Shown here piece after piece: positions 36,201 to 45,049 of a stretch of 64,000 nucleotides of DNA. The stretch's first letter is position 1. Each line of letters starts with the position of its first letter. The translations under genes and the position numbers were made by a program. The notes below the pieces were generated by a model. The model was given only the letters and a program-made list of their open reading frames with translations. It had not been told where the DNA came from and ran no database searches. Source of the DNA: Desulfobacteraceae bacterium (GTDB lineage: Bacteria > Desulfobacterota > Desulfobacteria > Desulfobacterales > Desulfosarcinaceae); NCBI GenBank assembly GCA_027068085.1, contig JAMOUQ010000044.1, positions 1 through 64,000 on the forward strand, written 5' to 3'.

Positions 36201-37457
36201 CTGCTGTCGGTGCGCAGCGGTTCTTCCATCTCCCAGCCGGGCATGATGGACACCTTCCTGGATGTGGGAATCAACGAGGAAATAGCCGCCGGTCTTGCCG
36301 TCAGTACCGGAAACCCCTGGTTCGCCTGGGACTGTTACCGCCGTTTTCTGCAGTGCTTCGGCATGTCACGATCGATGGAGCGGGACGATTTCGACAGTGT
36401 TATCAGCGAGTTCAAACAGGAGATCGGTATCCCCCTCAAAAGGGGTTTCACCGGTGAGCAGATGCGCCGTGTGGCCCTGGCCTACAAGCGGCTGATCCAG
36501 GACCGCGGATACAGAATCCCTGAAGATCCTTTCGAGCAGCTTCTGACCACCATCAAGAGCGTTCTCGATTCGTGGGAATCGCAGAAGGCAAGAACCTATC
36601 GCAAGATCATGGGTATATCCGACGACTGGGGAACGGCGGTCACGGTTCAGGCCATGGTCTACGGAAACGTGTCGGAAAATTCCGGAACCGGGGTGGTCTT
36701 TACCCACAACCCGCGCTGGTCCGGTGACAGCCTCAACCTCTGGGGAGATTTCGCCCTCGGCAATCAGGGTGAAGACGTGGTGGCCGGGCTCGTTCAGACC
36801 CTGCCGATTTCAGTCAAGCAGCAGGAAATCGAGATGCGTAACACGGACATCACCCTCGAGACCCATTTCCCGGAAATCTATCAGACAATGAAGCGCTGGG
36901 CCAAGATGCTGGTCTATGACAAGGGCTGGAGCCCCCAGGAAATGGAATTTACTTTTGAAAGCCCTTCGGAGAAAGATCTTTATCTCCTTCAGGCCAGGGA
37001 CATGGCCATCAGGGAGCGCAAGAGCGTGTTCACTTTTTCACCGGAGTCCGAGAAAAAGGCAGACTATATAGGCTCCGGCATCGGTGTGTCCGGCGGCGCC
37101 ATGAGCGGCAGGGTTGTTTTCAGCCTGGAAGAGATGGAATATTGGCGCGAGCGCGAGCCGGACACGGATCTGATTCTGGTCCGCGGCGATACCGTGCCCG
37201 ACGATATCAAGGAGATATACGCTGCCAACGGCCTGCTGACCGCCAGGGGCGGAGCCACCTCTCATGCCGCGGTGGTGGCCCACAGGCTGGGCAAGACATG
37301 CGTGGTAGGTTGCGGCAACATGGTTTGCGACGAAAAAAGACGTATCGTCAGGTTTGCCGGCACAGAGCTGAAAAGCGGCGACCGGCTCAGTATTGACGGC
37401 CGCAAGGGAACGGTTTATCAAGGTAAGATGAAAATCAACGAAACTCACAGCGTTTGA
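33273..37457 (+). CDS. 1394-residue PEP/pyruvate phosphotransferase-like protein
   Basis: The C-terminal third matches pyruvate phosphate dikinase/PEP synthase. An ATP-grasp-like nucleotide and pyruvate-binding domain spans about 895-1260 (LGNKGLNLLKLKNLGLRIPT, LSVRSGSSISQPGMMDTFLD, TGVVFTHNPRWSG, LQARDMAIRER). A phosphohistidine swivel domain near 1290-1390 carries His1331 (GGATSHAAVVAHRLGKTCVV). The C-terminal PEP-binding barrel of PPDK is missing. The first 890 residues are a helical, soluble region I cannot assign. The ATG at 33273 follows GGAGGG. It could phosphorylate a substrate other than pyruvate, as rifampin phosphotransferase does, or need a partner for the missing domain. It lies between a PilZ gene and a GAPDH gene. 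Confidence 0.8.
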   Translation: MIKSQALEINLARTRVEVSIDPSYLPVQRVMEQYFGLRESVHSFLIEVSHPYKNWQYIVSEARSLAFNYFHLFLRHPEGDVAAERIIGLFFDALEVSKPAGVNVDAADNMLLYLQKIVKEAGKQHASFFRLAIETMDRITGLSDESFFLFVKSYYSIKSLVEAAKSLEVALPEQVRVMRRLLERHLRRTYDYWAAIEDPRQWFAKQCAGQELPRALDGTFATITHGALDRYRLVLEELAAAEGEDEAVLQSLLELPDFGDIIRTYRRIARKMEQAAGDARLGVHWKVLFLFHMMRIPGLAVLHEDVLRDVNRTLDRLMADRNRNEVFKLIDSTVPVLRQAMGDYPSTALACVLSLGRNVYRTGDNELVAHLISRIVELEFQTPGLGGVGNDWQIRVNPAHIQNIRVWMELIEMSPKWSTRLLSSLIVHLAVSGVFIKDTDLFGRDITRFLNSEIAPVYNLAKQLARLFPAYFNDIGAEGELRDISTRIDELCHRRDPLIHFLRKQSHVESSNQILDFMEATILFWATGDKQGLAPYMPPNIFQQVETSGEFVDGVRKVISHLADRGVAIPKGLLEVDRERLEEMINRCSRAKPIDRKRVLLLAQFYKLLNQKYNLEFFDIHQHMEQLAAEAFPDLDRLRVALREPELKSRVFKLLDFMERLKGLILSEKSYQVKEDIYKKRHFTVDIPSMYGSYHELKFDAMGLTLRLEALVNVLFEELIAGIDLSLITKATFYQIYDRLMLFDKALKIDGISSVELERQLDLLAHSLEVKGFSFTQYLDIFKGFAQAVKNIINDYFNNVHGDNLTRVLSRLEPDRILDKFLPSEGLEDRVKLHHRVSEIFFRDRIAMSLGLQQLDVFLSRILNTLFNQSDKLPKDKLQLLLNYDPQRAMTSLERPNSLATGIIYLGNKGLNLLKLKNLGLRIPTGFIITTEVFRCRDIIDTFPAAEQNFKEQVAGHIQEMEKVTGKRFGDPQNPLLLSVRSGSSISQPGMMDTFLDVGINEEIAAGLAVSTGNPWFAWDCYRRFLQCFGMSRSMERDDFDSVISEFKQEIGIPLKRGFTGEQMRRVALAYKRLIQDRGYRIPEDPFEQLLTTIKSVLDSWESQKARTYRKIMGISDDWGTAVTVQAMVYGNVSENSGTGVVFTHNPRWSGDSLNLWGDFALGNQGEDVVAGLVQTLPISVKQQEIEMRNTDITLETHFPEIYQTMKRWAKMLVYDKGWSPQEMEFTFESPSEKDLYLLQARDMAIRERKSVFTFSPESEKKADYIGSGIGVSGGAMSGRVVFSLEEMEYWREREPDTDLILVRGDTVPDDIKEIYAANGLLTARGGATSHAAVVAHRLGKTCVVGCGNMVCDEKRRIVRFAGTELKSGDRLSIDGRKGTVYQGKMKINETHSV

Positions 37458-37498
37458 TATTGTGGCTGTACGCTTTGCAATGAGCAAGGGAGGAGACG

Positions 37499-38761
37499 AT
37501 GGACACCGCTGGGGAGAAGGAATCCGGAAAGGCTCTCGGTATCAATGGCTTCGGGCGGATAGGAAAGCTGACGGTCTGGCACCACGTGGCCAGGAGATAT
37601 TTCAGCCGGATCGTGATCAACATCGGGCGCCGGGTTGGAACCGGGCTGGACGATATCGCCCACTATCTGGAACGTGATTCGACCTACGGCACTCTGCACG
37701 GGTTCTTGTACGGTCATCAGGGCAAGCCGGTCATCGAGGCCCTGGACGAAGCCGGCTCGAGCATGCTGGTCAATGGAGTCAAAGTGACGTTTTTGCGCCG
37801 GAGCCGCAACCCGGCTCAGATAGACTGGCAGAGTCACGGGGTCCGGCTGGTGGTCGATACGACCGGTAAATTCCTGGATCCCGTCCCGGAACCGGACGAC
37901 CCCAAGGGTGCGTTAAGAGGACATCTGGTTGGCGGCGTCCGCAAGGTGATCGCTTCGGCTCCGTTTAAGATCAGGGACAAAAGCCGCTCCATGCCCCATG
38001 ATGCCATTACCACGGTGATGGGCGTAAACGGCGAGGATTACGATCCCCGGCGTCACGTCCTGATCTCCAATGCGTCGTGTACCACCACCTGCCTGGCCCA
38101 CATGATGAAGCCCCTGCTGCACGCCTTTGGCGCCCAGCGGATCCTGTCGGCCTCCATGGCAACGGTGCACGCGGCCACAGGCTCCCAGCAGGTGCTGGAC
38201 CGGCTTCCCGGGGCCGGCAAGAGCGACCTGCGGAAAAACCGCAGCATACTCAACAACATCATCCTCACCACCACCGGTGCGGCCAAGGCCCTGGCCCTGG
38301 TGATTCCGGAGATGGCCAACATCGGTTTCATCGCCGAATCGGTCCGCGTTCCGACAAGCACCGGATCGTTGATCATCCTGGTTCTCAGCCTGCAGGAGGA
38401 ACTGGGCGCGCCCAACATCACCCGGGATGCAATCAACGCCATTTACCGCCGGGCCGCCGAGCAGGACCCCAAAGGCTACCTGTGTTATACCGAAAAGCAG
38501 AATGTCTCGGGCGACATCGTGGGTATGCCCAGGGCGGCCGCCATCATCGAGGGCCATGAGACCCATACCAGGACCGCCGAGCTGACCATCGACCTGCGCA
38601 ATGTGTCCGGCCTGCCCCCGGAAGTTCTGGACAAGCTGGAAAGCACCGTCATCCGCCCCCAGGTGACCCAGGCCGTGATCTACGGCTGGTACGACAACGA
38701 GTACGGCAGCTATGTCAACATGCTTGCCGATCGCACCGTGGCGGTGGCCGAAACCCTGTGA
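37499..38761 (+). CDS. divergent glyceraldehyde-3-phosphate dehydrogenase
   Basis: A 420-residue GAPDH-family protein, longer than the usual 330-340. The Rossmann start INGFGRIGKLTVWHH is normal, but the position that normally has Asn-Asp for NAD choice reads VINIGRR, so NADP preference is possible. The catalytic Cys194 and His224 are kept (SNASCTTTCLAH, MATVHAATGSQ). The second Thr-Asn of the classical CTTNC is replaced by Thr-Thr. The phosphate-binding RVPTSTGS and the C-terminal YGWYDNEYGSYVNM are kept. Extra residues lie around 60-110 and 125-170. AGGAG precedes the ATG. It follows the PEP enzyme by about 40 bases, probably in one transcript. Confidence 0.85.
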   Translation: MDTAGEKESGKALGINGFGRIGKLTVWHHVARRYFSRIVINIGRRVGTGLDDIAHYLERDSTYGTLHGFLYGHQGKPVIEALDEAGSSMLVNGVKVTFLRRSRNPAQIDWQSHGVRLVVDTTGKFLDPVPEPDDPKGALRGHLVGGVRKVIASAPFKIRDKSRSMPHDAITTVMGVNGEDYDPRRHVLISNASCTTTCLAHMMKPLLHAFGAQRILSASMATVHAATGSQQVLDRLPGAGKSDLRKNRSILNNIILTTTGAAKALALVIPEMANIGFIAESVRVPTSTGSLIILVLSLQEELGAPNITRDAINAIYRRAAEQDPKGYLCYTEKQNVSGDIVGMPRAAAIIEGHETHTRTAELTIDLRNVSGLPPEVLDKLESTVIRPQVTQAVIYGWYDNEYGSYVNMLADRTVAVAETL

Positions 38762-38819
38762 CCCGTGCGGGTACGCCGTGGCGGGCCGGGTTGAAGTTTC
38801 AAGGCGCGGTCAAACGGGG

Positions 38820-39689
38820 TTATTGACGGCAGTGCCCGGAGGCGCGCTTCCCAAAGTCCTCCCTGAAACGGTTTGTCAAGGCTACGAATTCTGCCACCGA
38901 CAAGGTTTCGGCCCGCCGTCGCGGATCTATTCCGGCTTCTGTCAACAGCCGGCCGGCCTTTTCGGAATCGAGTTCGCCGAGGCCTCCGGCAAGTGAGTTG
39001 CGCAGGGTCTTGCGTCGCCGGCCGAAGGCGGCCCTTACTATCCGGCGCAGCACCTTTTCGTCGGTGCGCAGGCCGGCGGGCGGTTTGCGGAAGTCGATCC
39101 TGATCACCATGGAATCGACCTTGGGCCGCGGGTAGAAAGCGCTGGCCGGCACGAGGCAGACCGTTTCGATGGTTGCGCAATACTGCAGCAGGACCGACAG
39201 GCGGCCGTAACTCTTGCTGCCCGGAGCCGCTGCCAGACGCCGGGCCAGCTCCTTCTGGAACATCAGGACGGCGGTCCGTATCGAGCGCCGCTGGTCGATC
39301 AATCTTATCACCACCTGGGAGGAAATATTGTAAGGCAGATTGCCGAGGACCTTCAGGCCCCGGGGTGGTGCCATGGACGTGAAATCGCAGGTCAGGACGT
39401 CCCGTGACAGGATATCGACGTTTTCAAACCGACAGACGGCAAGCTCGGTTTTCAGCAGCTCGGCCAGGCGGATGTCTTTTTCTATGGCTATAACCCGGCG
39501 GGCCACCCCGGCGGCCGGTATGGTCAGGGCTCCCAGCCCGGCCCCTATTTCCGCCACCGTGTCCTCTGCGCTCAGAGCGGCTGCCGAGACGATGGCGCCG
39601 GCAACCCGGGGATCGGTCAGGAAATTCTGCCCCATGTTTTTGCGAGGCTTCAACTGCCATGCCTTAAGCAGGGTTCGGGGGGCCGTCAT
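38820..39689 (-). CDS. rsmA: 16S rRNA dimethyladenosine transferase
   Basis: A 289-residue KsgA/RsmA enzyme that dimethylates A1518 and A1519 of 16S rRNA. Motifs are KPRKNMGQNFLTDPRV, VAEIGAGLGALTIPAA, LGNLPYNISSQVVIRL and VLMFQKELARRLAA. The end (KRASGHCRQ) is ordinary. I start at MTAPRTLLKAW (39689), inside the 3' end of the upstream DUF2062 gene; a start at 39734 would add a basic 15-residue stretch. The two genes overlap and are probably coupled. Confidence 0.94.
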   Translation of the reverse strand: MTAPRTLLKAWQLKPRKNMGQNFLTDPRVAGAIVSAAALSAEDTVAEIGAGLGALTIPAAGVARRVIAIEKDIRLAELLKTELAVCRFENVDILSRDVLTCDFTSMAPPRGLKVLGNLPYNISSQVVIRLIDQRRSIRTAVLMFQKELARRLAAAPGSKSYGRLSVLLQYCATIETVCLVPASAFYPRPKVDSMVIRIDFRKPPAGLRTDEKVLRRIVRAAFGRRRKTLRNSLAGGLGELDSEKAGRLLTEAGIDPRRRAETLSVAEFVALTNRFREDFGKRASGHCRQ

Positions 39690-40206
39690 GCTCGTCTTTT
39701 TCCTCTTTCTTCCCGGTGACAGCCTTTTTTGCATGCCGCGACCGCAGTCTGGTTATCAGGACCAGGGTTATCCAGTAAGCGCAGGCTGCCGGCACGATTC
39801 CCAGGACCGCGCCGCCCAGCATCATGGCCAGGGTTACGTCCCATCCCAGCTTGACCAGTTGGGAGATGGACTCGTAGGCCAGATCGAAAGGGATCTTGCG
39901 GCCAAGGATCAGGAGGCCGATTTTATAACTGCCGTAGTAGAAGATGGGTATTGTCAGGGGGTTGCTGAACCAGACCCCGATGACTGCAGCCGGCCGGCTG
40001 GCCTTGAACAAAAATGCCAGAGCCAGGGCGATGACGGTGTGAAAGGGGATGGTGGGGGTAAGGGATACGAAAACACCCACCGCCATTCCCCGGGCCACGT
40101 AGGCCGGGTCTCCTTTGAGGGACTTGAAACGGCCGTATGTTTCCTGAATCCGTCGTTTGATATCGAAGGTCCGCGCCAGGCCGGACTTGTCGGAATTATT
40201 GGCCAT
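39664..40206 (-). CDS. DUF2062 membrane protein
   Basis: A 180-residue protein with two or three membrane helices. The DUF2062 pattern is evident in GMAVGVFVSLTPTIPFHTVIA and GVWFSNPLTIPIFYYGSYKIG. The C-terminus is highly charged (KEEKDEHDG). The function of the family is unknown; it often lies near envelope or lipid genes. Here it is coupled to rsmA. The 260 bases upstream, to the divergent small-protein gene, contain AT-rich sequence with a TATAAT at 40384. Confidence 0.85.
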   Translation of the reverse strand: MANNSDKSGLARTFDIKRRIQETYGRFKSLKGDPAYVARGMAVGVFVSLTPTIPFHTVIALALAFLFKASRPAAVIGVWFSNPLTIPIFYYGSYKIGLLILGRKIPFDLAYESISQLVKLGWDVTLAMMLGGAVLGIVPAACAYWITLVLITRLRSRHAKKAVTGKKEEKDEHDGPPNPA

Positions 40207-40465
40207 TTATTCCCGTATGTTTTATGATGTTACCACCGTCAGCATTTCAGCTTTTGCAAAAACAAAGAAGCAATAAAACACAAAACGCTAACACAGGAAA
40301 GCCATACCATCAACAGCATTTTGAGAAGGCGATCCTTTTGCTTGACTTTTGATGGCCAATCATTTAGGTCACCAAATAATAATTATAATAGTTACCGCAA
40401 GTTATATTGGCCGATAAACGGGCTGGATTACTAGAACGACCCTTCGGGGTTCAGGGGAGTGGATT

Positions 40466-40840
40466 ATGGCCAAAAGAAGAGGAAAGGCGGTCAGTTTCGA
40501 CGCCATGGTGAAATTTTTTATGCAGGCTTATGACATACCCACCAAAAAGGATGTAAAGCTTATCTTGGCCCGGCTAGACCGGCTGGAGCGCCTCATCTCC
40601 GGGCTGGGACAAAGCGCCAGGCGCCGGCAGGACCAGAGCAGCGGTAAGAAAGCCGGGGCACAGACCGCTTCGGACACTGTCCTGGAGGTTATCAGGGGGG
40701 CGGACCAGGCACTGGGCCTTGCCCAGATTCAGGCCCGTACCGGTTATGGCGAAAAGAAGCTGCGCAACATAATTTTCCGGCTTCACAAACTGGGAAAGAT
40801 AAAGCGCGTGAGTCGCGGGATCTATACTGCGTCCCGCTGA
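40466..40840 (+). CDS. small phasin-like/winged-helix protein
   Basis: A 124-residue basic protein. The N-terminal third resembles the helix of phasin/PHA-granule-associated proteins (YDIPTKKDVKLILARLDRLE). A Gln/Ser/Lys linker follows. The last 55 residues look like a winged helix (VLEVIRGADQALGLAQIQAR, KKLRNIIFRLHKLGKIKRVS). It could be a small DNA-binding regulator. A short UUCG hairpin (40439-40450) and AGGGGAGT precede the ATG. It lies 36 bases upstream of the M16 protease gene on the same strand. Confidence 0.55.
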   Translation: MAKRRGKAVSFDAMVKFFMQAYDIPTKKDVKLILARLDRLERLISGLGQSARRRQDQSSGKKAGAQTASDTVLEVIRGADQALGLAQIQARTGYGEKKLRNIIFRLHKLGKIKRVSRGIYTASR

Positions 40841-40876
40841 TTGGTTTGAAAACCGGTCAGGAGAAAGGAAAATTTT

Positions 40877-43867
40877 ATGACCAGCCAGCGTCGCGGAGGC
40901 AGCAACGGGCAGCTCAGGGAAGGAAGCGTTGTTTCAGGCCGCATGGTTAAGCAGGCAATCGAACTGCCCCGGATCGACGGCCGGGCTTATCTTTTGGAGC
41001 ACCTGGATACCGGTGCGCGCCACCTGCACATTGACACCGGGGACAAAGAGAATGCTTTCGGGGTTACCTTCAAGACCGTTCCGACGGATTCCACCGGCGT
41101 GGCCCATATCCTGGAGCATACCGTATTGTGCGGTTCGCGGCGTTATCCGGTGCGCGATCCGTTCTTTTCGATGCTCAAAAGGAGCCTGAGCACTTTCATG
41201 AACGCCTTTACGGCTTCTGACTGGACCATGTATCCTTTTTGCACCCAGAACGAAAAGGATTATTACAACCTGATGGATGTCTACCTGGATGCGGCCTTTT
41301 TCCCGCTTCTGGATGAACTCAGCTTCAAGCAGGAGGGACACCGGCTGGAAATCGTGCGCCGCAGCGGCCGGGAGGATGATTTCGAGCTGCAGTTCAAGGG
41401 CGTGGTTTACAACGAAATGAAAGGCGCCATGTCCTCACCCGACCAGGTCATGGCCCGCAGCCTGTTAAACGCCCTTTATCCGGACACGACCTACCATTAC
41501 AATTCCGGCGGAGATCCGGCCTGCATCCCGGACCTGACCTACGAGCAGTTGTTGCAGTTCCACAGCCGGCACTATCATCCCTCCAACGCCTATTTCTACA
41601 CTTATGGCAGCCTGCCCCTGCAGCGGCATCTTGATTTCATCCAGCGCAAAGTCCTACATGGCTTTGAGCGCACGGACCCGCAGACAGAAGTCCCGCCCCA
41701 GCCCAGATGGAAAAAGCCCCGCCAGGTGCGCTACACTTATCCCCTGGCGGCCGACCAGGACCCGCAACGCAAGAGCCAGGTCTGCCTGGCGTGGCTGACG
41801 GCCGATATCCGGGACACCTTCGAGGTTCTGGTGCTGGCCGTCCTGGAGCAGGTATTGCTGGGAAACCCGGCATCTCCCCTGCGCAAGGCCCTGATGGATT
41901 CCGGCCTGGGCAGCAGCCTGAGCGACCATTCCGGCTTCGATGCCGACAACCGGGACACCATGTTTGCCTGCGGCCTGAAAGACGTGGCCGAAAGCGATGC
42001 CGGTGCAATAGAACAGATAATCTTCGACACCCTGGAAGGGCTCGTTAGCCGGGGAGTGGCCCCGGAGCTGGTCGAATCGGCCATTCACCAGATAGAGTTC
42101 GCCCGCAGGGAGATCACCAATACGCCTTATCCCTATGGCCTCAAGGTCCTGCTGGGAGTCATCGGCTGCTGGCTTCACGGAGGCCGGGTGGCCCGCGTGC
42201 TGAGACTCGAAGACGAGTTTGACCGCCTGCGGCGGGAGGTTGCCGCCGGAGGTTTCATCGAGGAAAAGATAAAACACTATTTTTTGCAAAACAATCACAG
42301 GGTGCGGATGGTCCTGGCGCCAGACCCGCAAAAGGCGGCCGCGGATATGCAAGAGGAGGCCAGGCGCCTGGCGCGGATAAAAAGCACCCTGACACCCGAA
42401 ATGGTGGCCAAGATCGAAGAAGACAGCCGAAAACTTGCCCGGCTGCAGGAAAGCGAGGAGGATGTTTCCTGCCTGCCCACCCTGGAGCTGGAAGACATTC
42501 CGCCCGAGGTGGTCAAGGTGGCTCCCAGCGACGGCGGCCCGGACCGGCCCGGATGGACCTACATCCAGCCGACTTCAGGCATATTTTATCTTTCGGCCGC
42601 GGCCGGCCTGGCTCAGGTGCCGTCTGACATGCTGGAACTGGTGCCTTTTTTAGCCTATGTTTTCACCAAGGTCGGCACCAGTAAAAGTGACTACGTGACC
42701 CTTGCCCGGAGGCTTGATGCCAGTGTGGGAGGCCTCACCCTGTCGGCGTTGGCCCGTGGTGATTACCGTGAAGACGGCCGTTGCCTGCCGCTTGTCCTGC
42801 TTGCCGGCAAATGCCTGGAACGCAACATCGAGTCCATGCTGGAGCTGGTGGCCGAGATTGTCGGCCAGATCGTTTTTTCCGACCACCGGCGGCTGGAGCA
42901 GTTGCTGCTGGAATACCGGGCCGGCCTTGAATCGATGGTGATCCACAATGGTCACCGCCTGGCCATCTCCCTTGCCTCCCGGAGGTTTTCACCAACCGCC
43001 TGGCTGGGCGAGGCCTGGTCGGGGATTCACCAGCTGCAGTTTGCCAAGCGTCTTTGCGACCGGCTGAAAGACGGCGGCATCGGTTCCCTGGCTTCCGAAC
43101 TGGCGGAGCTGGCCCAAAAACTGTTTCAGCCCTCCACGGTAACCCTGGCCCTCATAGGAAGCAAAGAGGCTGCGGGCAGGGCTGCGGCCTGGATCGACGG
43201 CCATCGCCTGATGGGCGCTTTCGGCCGGGGCGCCATGGTGTTGAAGCCTCCCGGCTTGCCATGGAAAAAAGACAAGGCCCCGGTGCGGGAAGGCTGGCAT
43301 ACCTCCAGCGCCGTGGCCTTCGTGGCCGAGAGTTTCCCCACTGTCCGCATGGGACATCCGGACGCCCCGGTGCTGGCGGTGGTGGCCAAGCTCCTGCGTT
43401 CGCTCTACCTGCACCGGGAGATAAGGGAAAAAGGCGGTGCTTATGGAGGCTTTGCCGTCTACAATCCTGAAACCGGAATTTTCAGCCTGGGGTCGTACCG
43501 CGATCCCCAGATTGCCAGGACCCTGTCCGTCTACCGGGAGGCCGGGGCGTTTCTCAATTCGGGAGTGATAACCGCCCAGGACATAAAGGAAGCGATCCTG
43601 CAGGTCTGCTCGGACATAGACCGGCCCGATCCGCCGGCGACCGAAGCCCGCAAGGCGTTTCTGCGCGACCTGATCGGACTGACCGACGGCCGGCGGGAGG
43701 CTTTCAAGCGTGATTTGCTGGCTGTTTCGCTCGATCAGGTGCTGGATGTGGCCGGCAGATATTTCAGGCAGGAAACAGACCGGGCCGTTGCCGTGATTGC
43801 CGCCAGGCAGCATCTGGAAGAGGCCAACAGACAATTGTCACAGCCTTTGGTCCTGCATCCCATCTGA
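40877..43867 (+). CDS. M16C (presequence-protease type) zinc metallopeptidase
   Basis: A 996-residue single-chain M16 peptidase. The inverted zinc motif HxxEH is His77-Ile-Leu-Glu80-His81 (VAHILEHTVLCGSRRYP), and the C-terminal half carries EKGGAYGGFAVY, typical of PreP/falcilysin proteins. Such enzymes degrade short unstructured peptides in a closed chamber. Length matches PreP (about 970-1000). No signal peptide is visible, so action in the cytoplasm is likely. The ATG at 40877 is preceded by AGGAGAAAGGA; a later ATG at 40943 is possible. Confidence 0.93.
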   Translation: MTSQRRGGSNGQLREGSVVSGRMVKQAIELPRIDGRAYLLEHLDTGARHLHIDTGDKENAFGVTFKTVPTDSTGVAHILEHTVLCGSRRYPVRDPFFSMLKRSLSTFMNAFTASDWTMYPFCTQNEKDYYNLMDVYLDAAFFPLLDELSFKQEGHRLEIVRRSGREDDFELQFKGVVYNEMKGAMSSPDQVMARSLLNALYPDTTYHYNSGGDPACIPDLTYEQLLQFHSRHYHPSNAYFYTYGSLPLQRHLDFIQRKVLHGFERTDPQTEVPPQPRWKKPRQVRYTYPLAADQDPQRKSQVCLAWLTADIRDTFEVLVLAVLEQVLLGNPASPLRKALMDSGLGSSLSDHSGFDADNRDTMFACGLKDVAESDAGAIEQIIFDTLEGLVSRGVAPELVESAIHQIEFARREITNTPYPYGLKVLLGVIGCWLHGGRVARVLRLEDEFDRLRREVAAGGFIEEKIKHYFLQNNHRVRMVLAPDPQKAAADMQEEARRLARIKSTLTPEMVAKIEEDSRKLARLQESEEDVSCLPTLELEDIPPEVVKVAPSDGGPDRPGWTYIQPTSGIFYLSAAAGLAQVPSDMLELVPFLAYVFTKVGTSKSDYVTLARRLDASVGGLTLSALARGDYREDGRCLPLVLLAGKCLERNIESMLELVAEIVGQIVFSDHRRLEQLLLEYRAGLESMVIHNGHRLAISLASRRFSPTAWLGEAWSGIHQLQFAKRLCDRLKDGGIGSLASELAELAQKLFQPSTVTLALIGSKEAAGRAAAWIDGHRLMGAFGRGAMVLKPPGLPWKKDKAPVREGWHTSSAVAFVAESFPTVRMGHPDAPVLAVVAKLLRSLYLHREIREKGGAYGGFAVYNPETGIFSLGSYRDPQIARTLSVYREAGAFLNSGVITAQDIKEAILQVCSDIDRPDPPATEARKAFLRDLIGLTDGRREAFKRDLLAVSLDQVLDVAGRYFRQETDRAVAVIAARQHLEEANRQLSQPLVLHPI

Positions 43868-43991
43868 TCCCGGCATCCTCCGGACCGCGGTGAAAACCCG
43901 GGTGCGGGGATCGGGCGTCTTGCGCGGGCCCGGAGCACGGTCGCTGTTTGAAAATATGTTCTGGCGCTTTGATCCGTGCCGGCGTCCGGAT

Positions 43992-45011
43992 TCATTCCGG
44001 ATTGTCCGCCAGCTCGGAGAGGGACTTCAGCCCGGCCAGGGATTCGGCTGCCAGAAGGCCCCGCATTACGGCCCGGCAGACGCAGTCTGCGGCAGCCTGG
44101 CCCAGTTCGGTAACGGCTGCGGCATGGGCGACATTGAAAGGCCCGCCGCCGGTTGAAAGCGGTTTTGCCCCCGTGGCCAGGCAGAAAAAAGTATCTCCGT
44201 CGAACATTGTATGGCACGGCCGGATGGCCCGGGCCAGGCCGTCGTGGGCCATTTGGGCGATCTTGGTTGCCTGGGGCTTGTTCAGGCGGGCCTCTGTGGC
44301 CACCACGCCTATGGTGGTGTTGGCACCGGCCCGGGGTTGCGGCGGAGGCGGCAGCTTGAATCTCGCACGGGCATGGATGCCCAGGTCTGCTTCCAGGCCG
44401 GGCCGCGCTTCCCAGAAAAGTCCGGTCCCCGGATCGACGGCGGAACCGTGGGAATTCACCACCACCATGGCGGCCACCATGATGCCGTCTGCGGTAATCC
44501 GGCTGGCAGTGCCTACGGCTCCCTTGACGGAAAAGGAACTGGCTCCCGTGCCGGCGCCGACCGATCCCTGGACGACCCTTTCCCCGGTTGCATTGGCGCA
44601 GGCCCGGTATCCCCACCCGGCATCCACCGGGGGAACGAAATCCGGTCCCTGCCCCAGGTCGTAGATGACCGCCGCCGGTACTATGGGCGCCACGTGGTTT
44701 TCGTCCAGGGCAAAGCCATGGCCTCTTTCGGCCAGGTAGCCGACGACCCCGTCTGCTGCAGCCAGACCGTAGACAGATCCCCCGCAGATGCAGATCCCCT
44801 GAACGGTCTCTACCAGATTGACAGGATCGAGCAGGTCGGTTTCACGGGTGCCCGGAGCGGCCCCGCGGACATCGACACCGGCAACGGCCCCTTGGGGACA
44901 GAGAACGACGGTAGTGCCCGAGACGGCTTCTATATGGGTGAAATGGCCTACCAGGAGGCCTTCGACATCGGTGATTCCGTTCAGTGGACCTGTTTGGGGA
45001 TTGCTGTTCAT
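43992..45011 (-). CDS. P1 family peptidase (DmpA-like aminopeptidase/esterase)
   Basis: A 339-residue Ntn-hydrolase-like protein. Features are GITDVEGLLVGHFTHIEAVS at the start, GGSVYGLAAADGVVGYLAERG, and the autocleavage/nucleophile region around ANTTIGVVATEARLNK. IRPCHTMFDGDTFFCLATG is also characteristic. Relatives include D-aminopeptidase DmpA and 6-aminohexanoate oligomer hydrolase. It starts 38 bases after the anti-sigma gene on the same strand, so it may belong to that sigma operon. Confidence 0.9.
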   Translation of the reverse strand: MNSNPQTGPLNGITDVEGLLVGHFTHIEAVSGTTVVLCPQGAVAGVDVRGAAPGTRETDLLDPVNLVETVQGICICGGSVYGLAAADGVVGYLAERGHGFALDENHVAPIVPAAVIYDLGQGPDFVPPVDAGWGYRACANATGERVVQGSVGAGTGASSFSVKGAVGTASRITADGIMVAAMVVVNSHGSAVDPGTGLFWEARPGLEADLGIHARARFKLPPPPQPRAGANTTIGVVATEARLNKPQATKIAQMAHDGLARAIRPCHTMFDGDTFFCLATGAKPLSTGGGPFNVAHAAAVTELGQAAADCVCRAVMRGLLAAESLAGLKSLSELADNPE

Positions 45012-45049
45012 CGCGCTAAACAGTCCCGTGTGGCGTTTTAGGATTCAGC

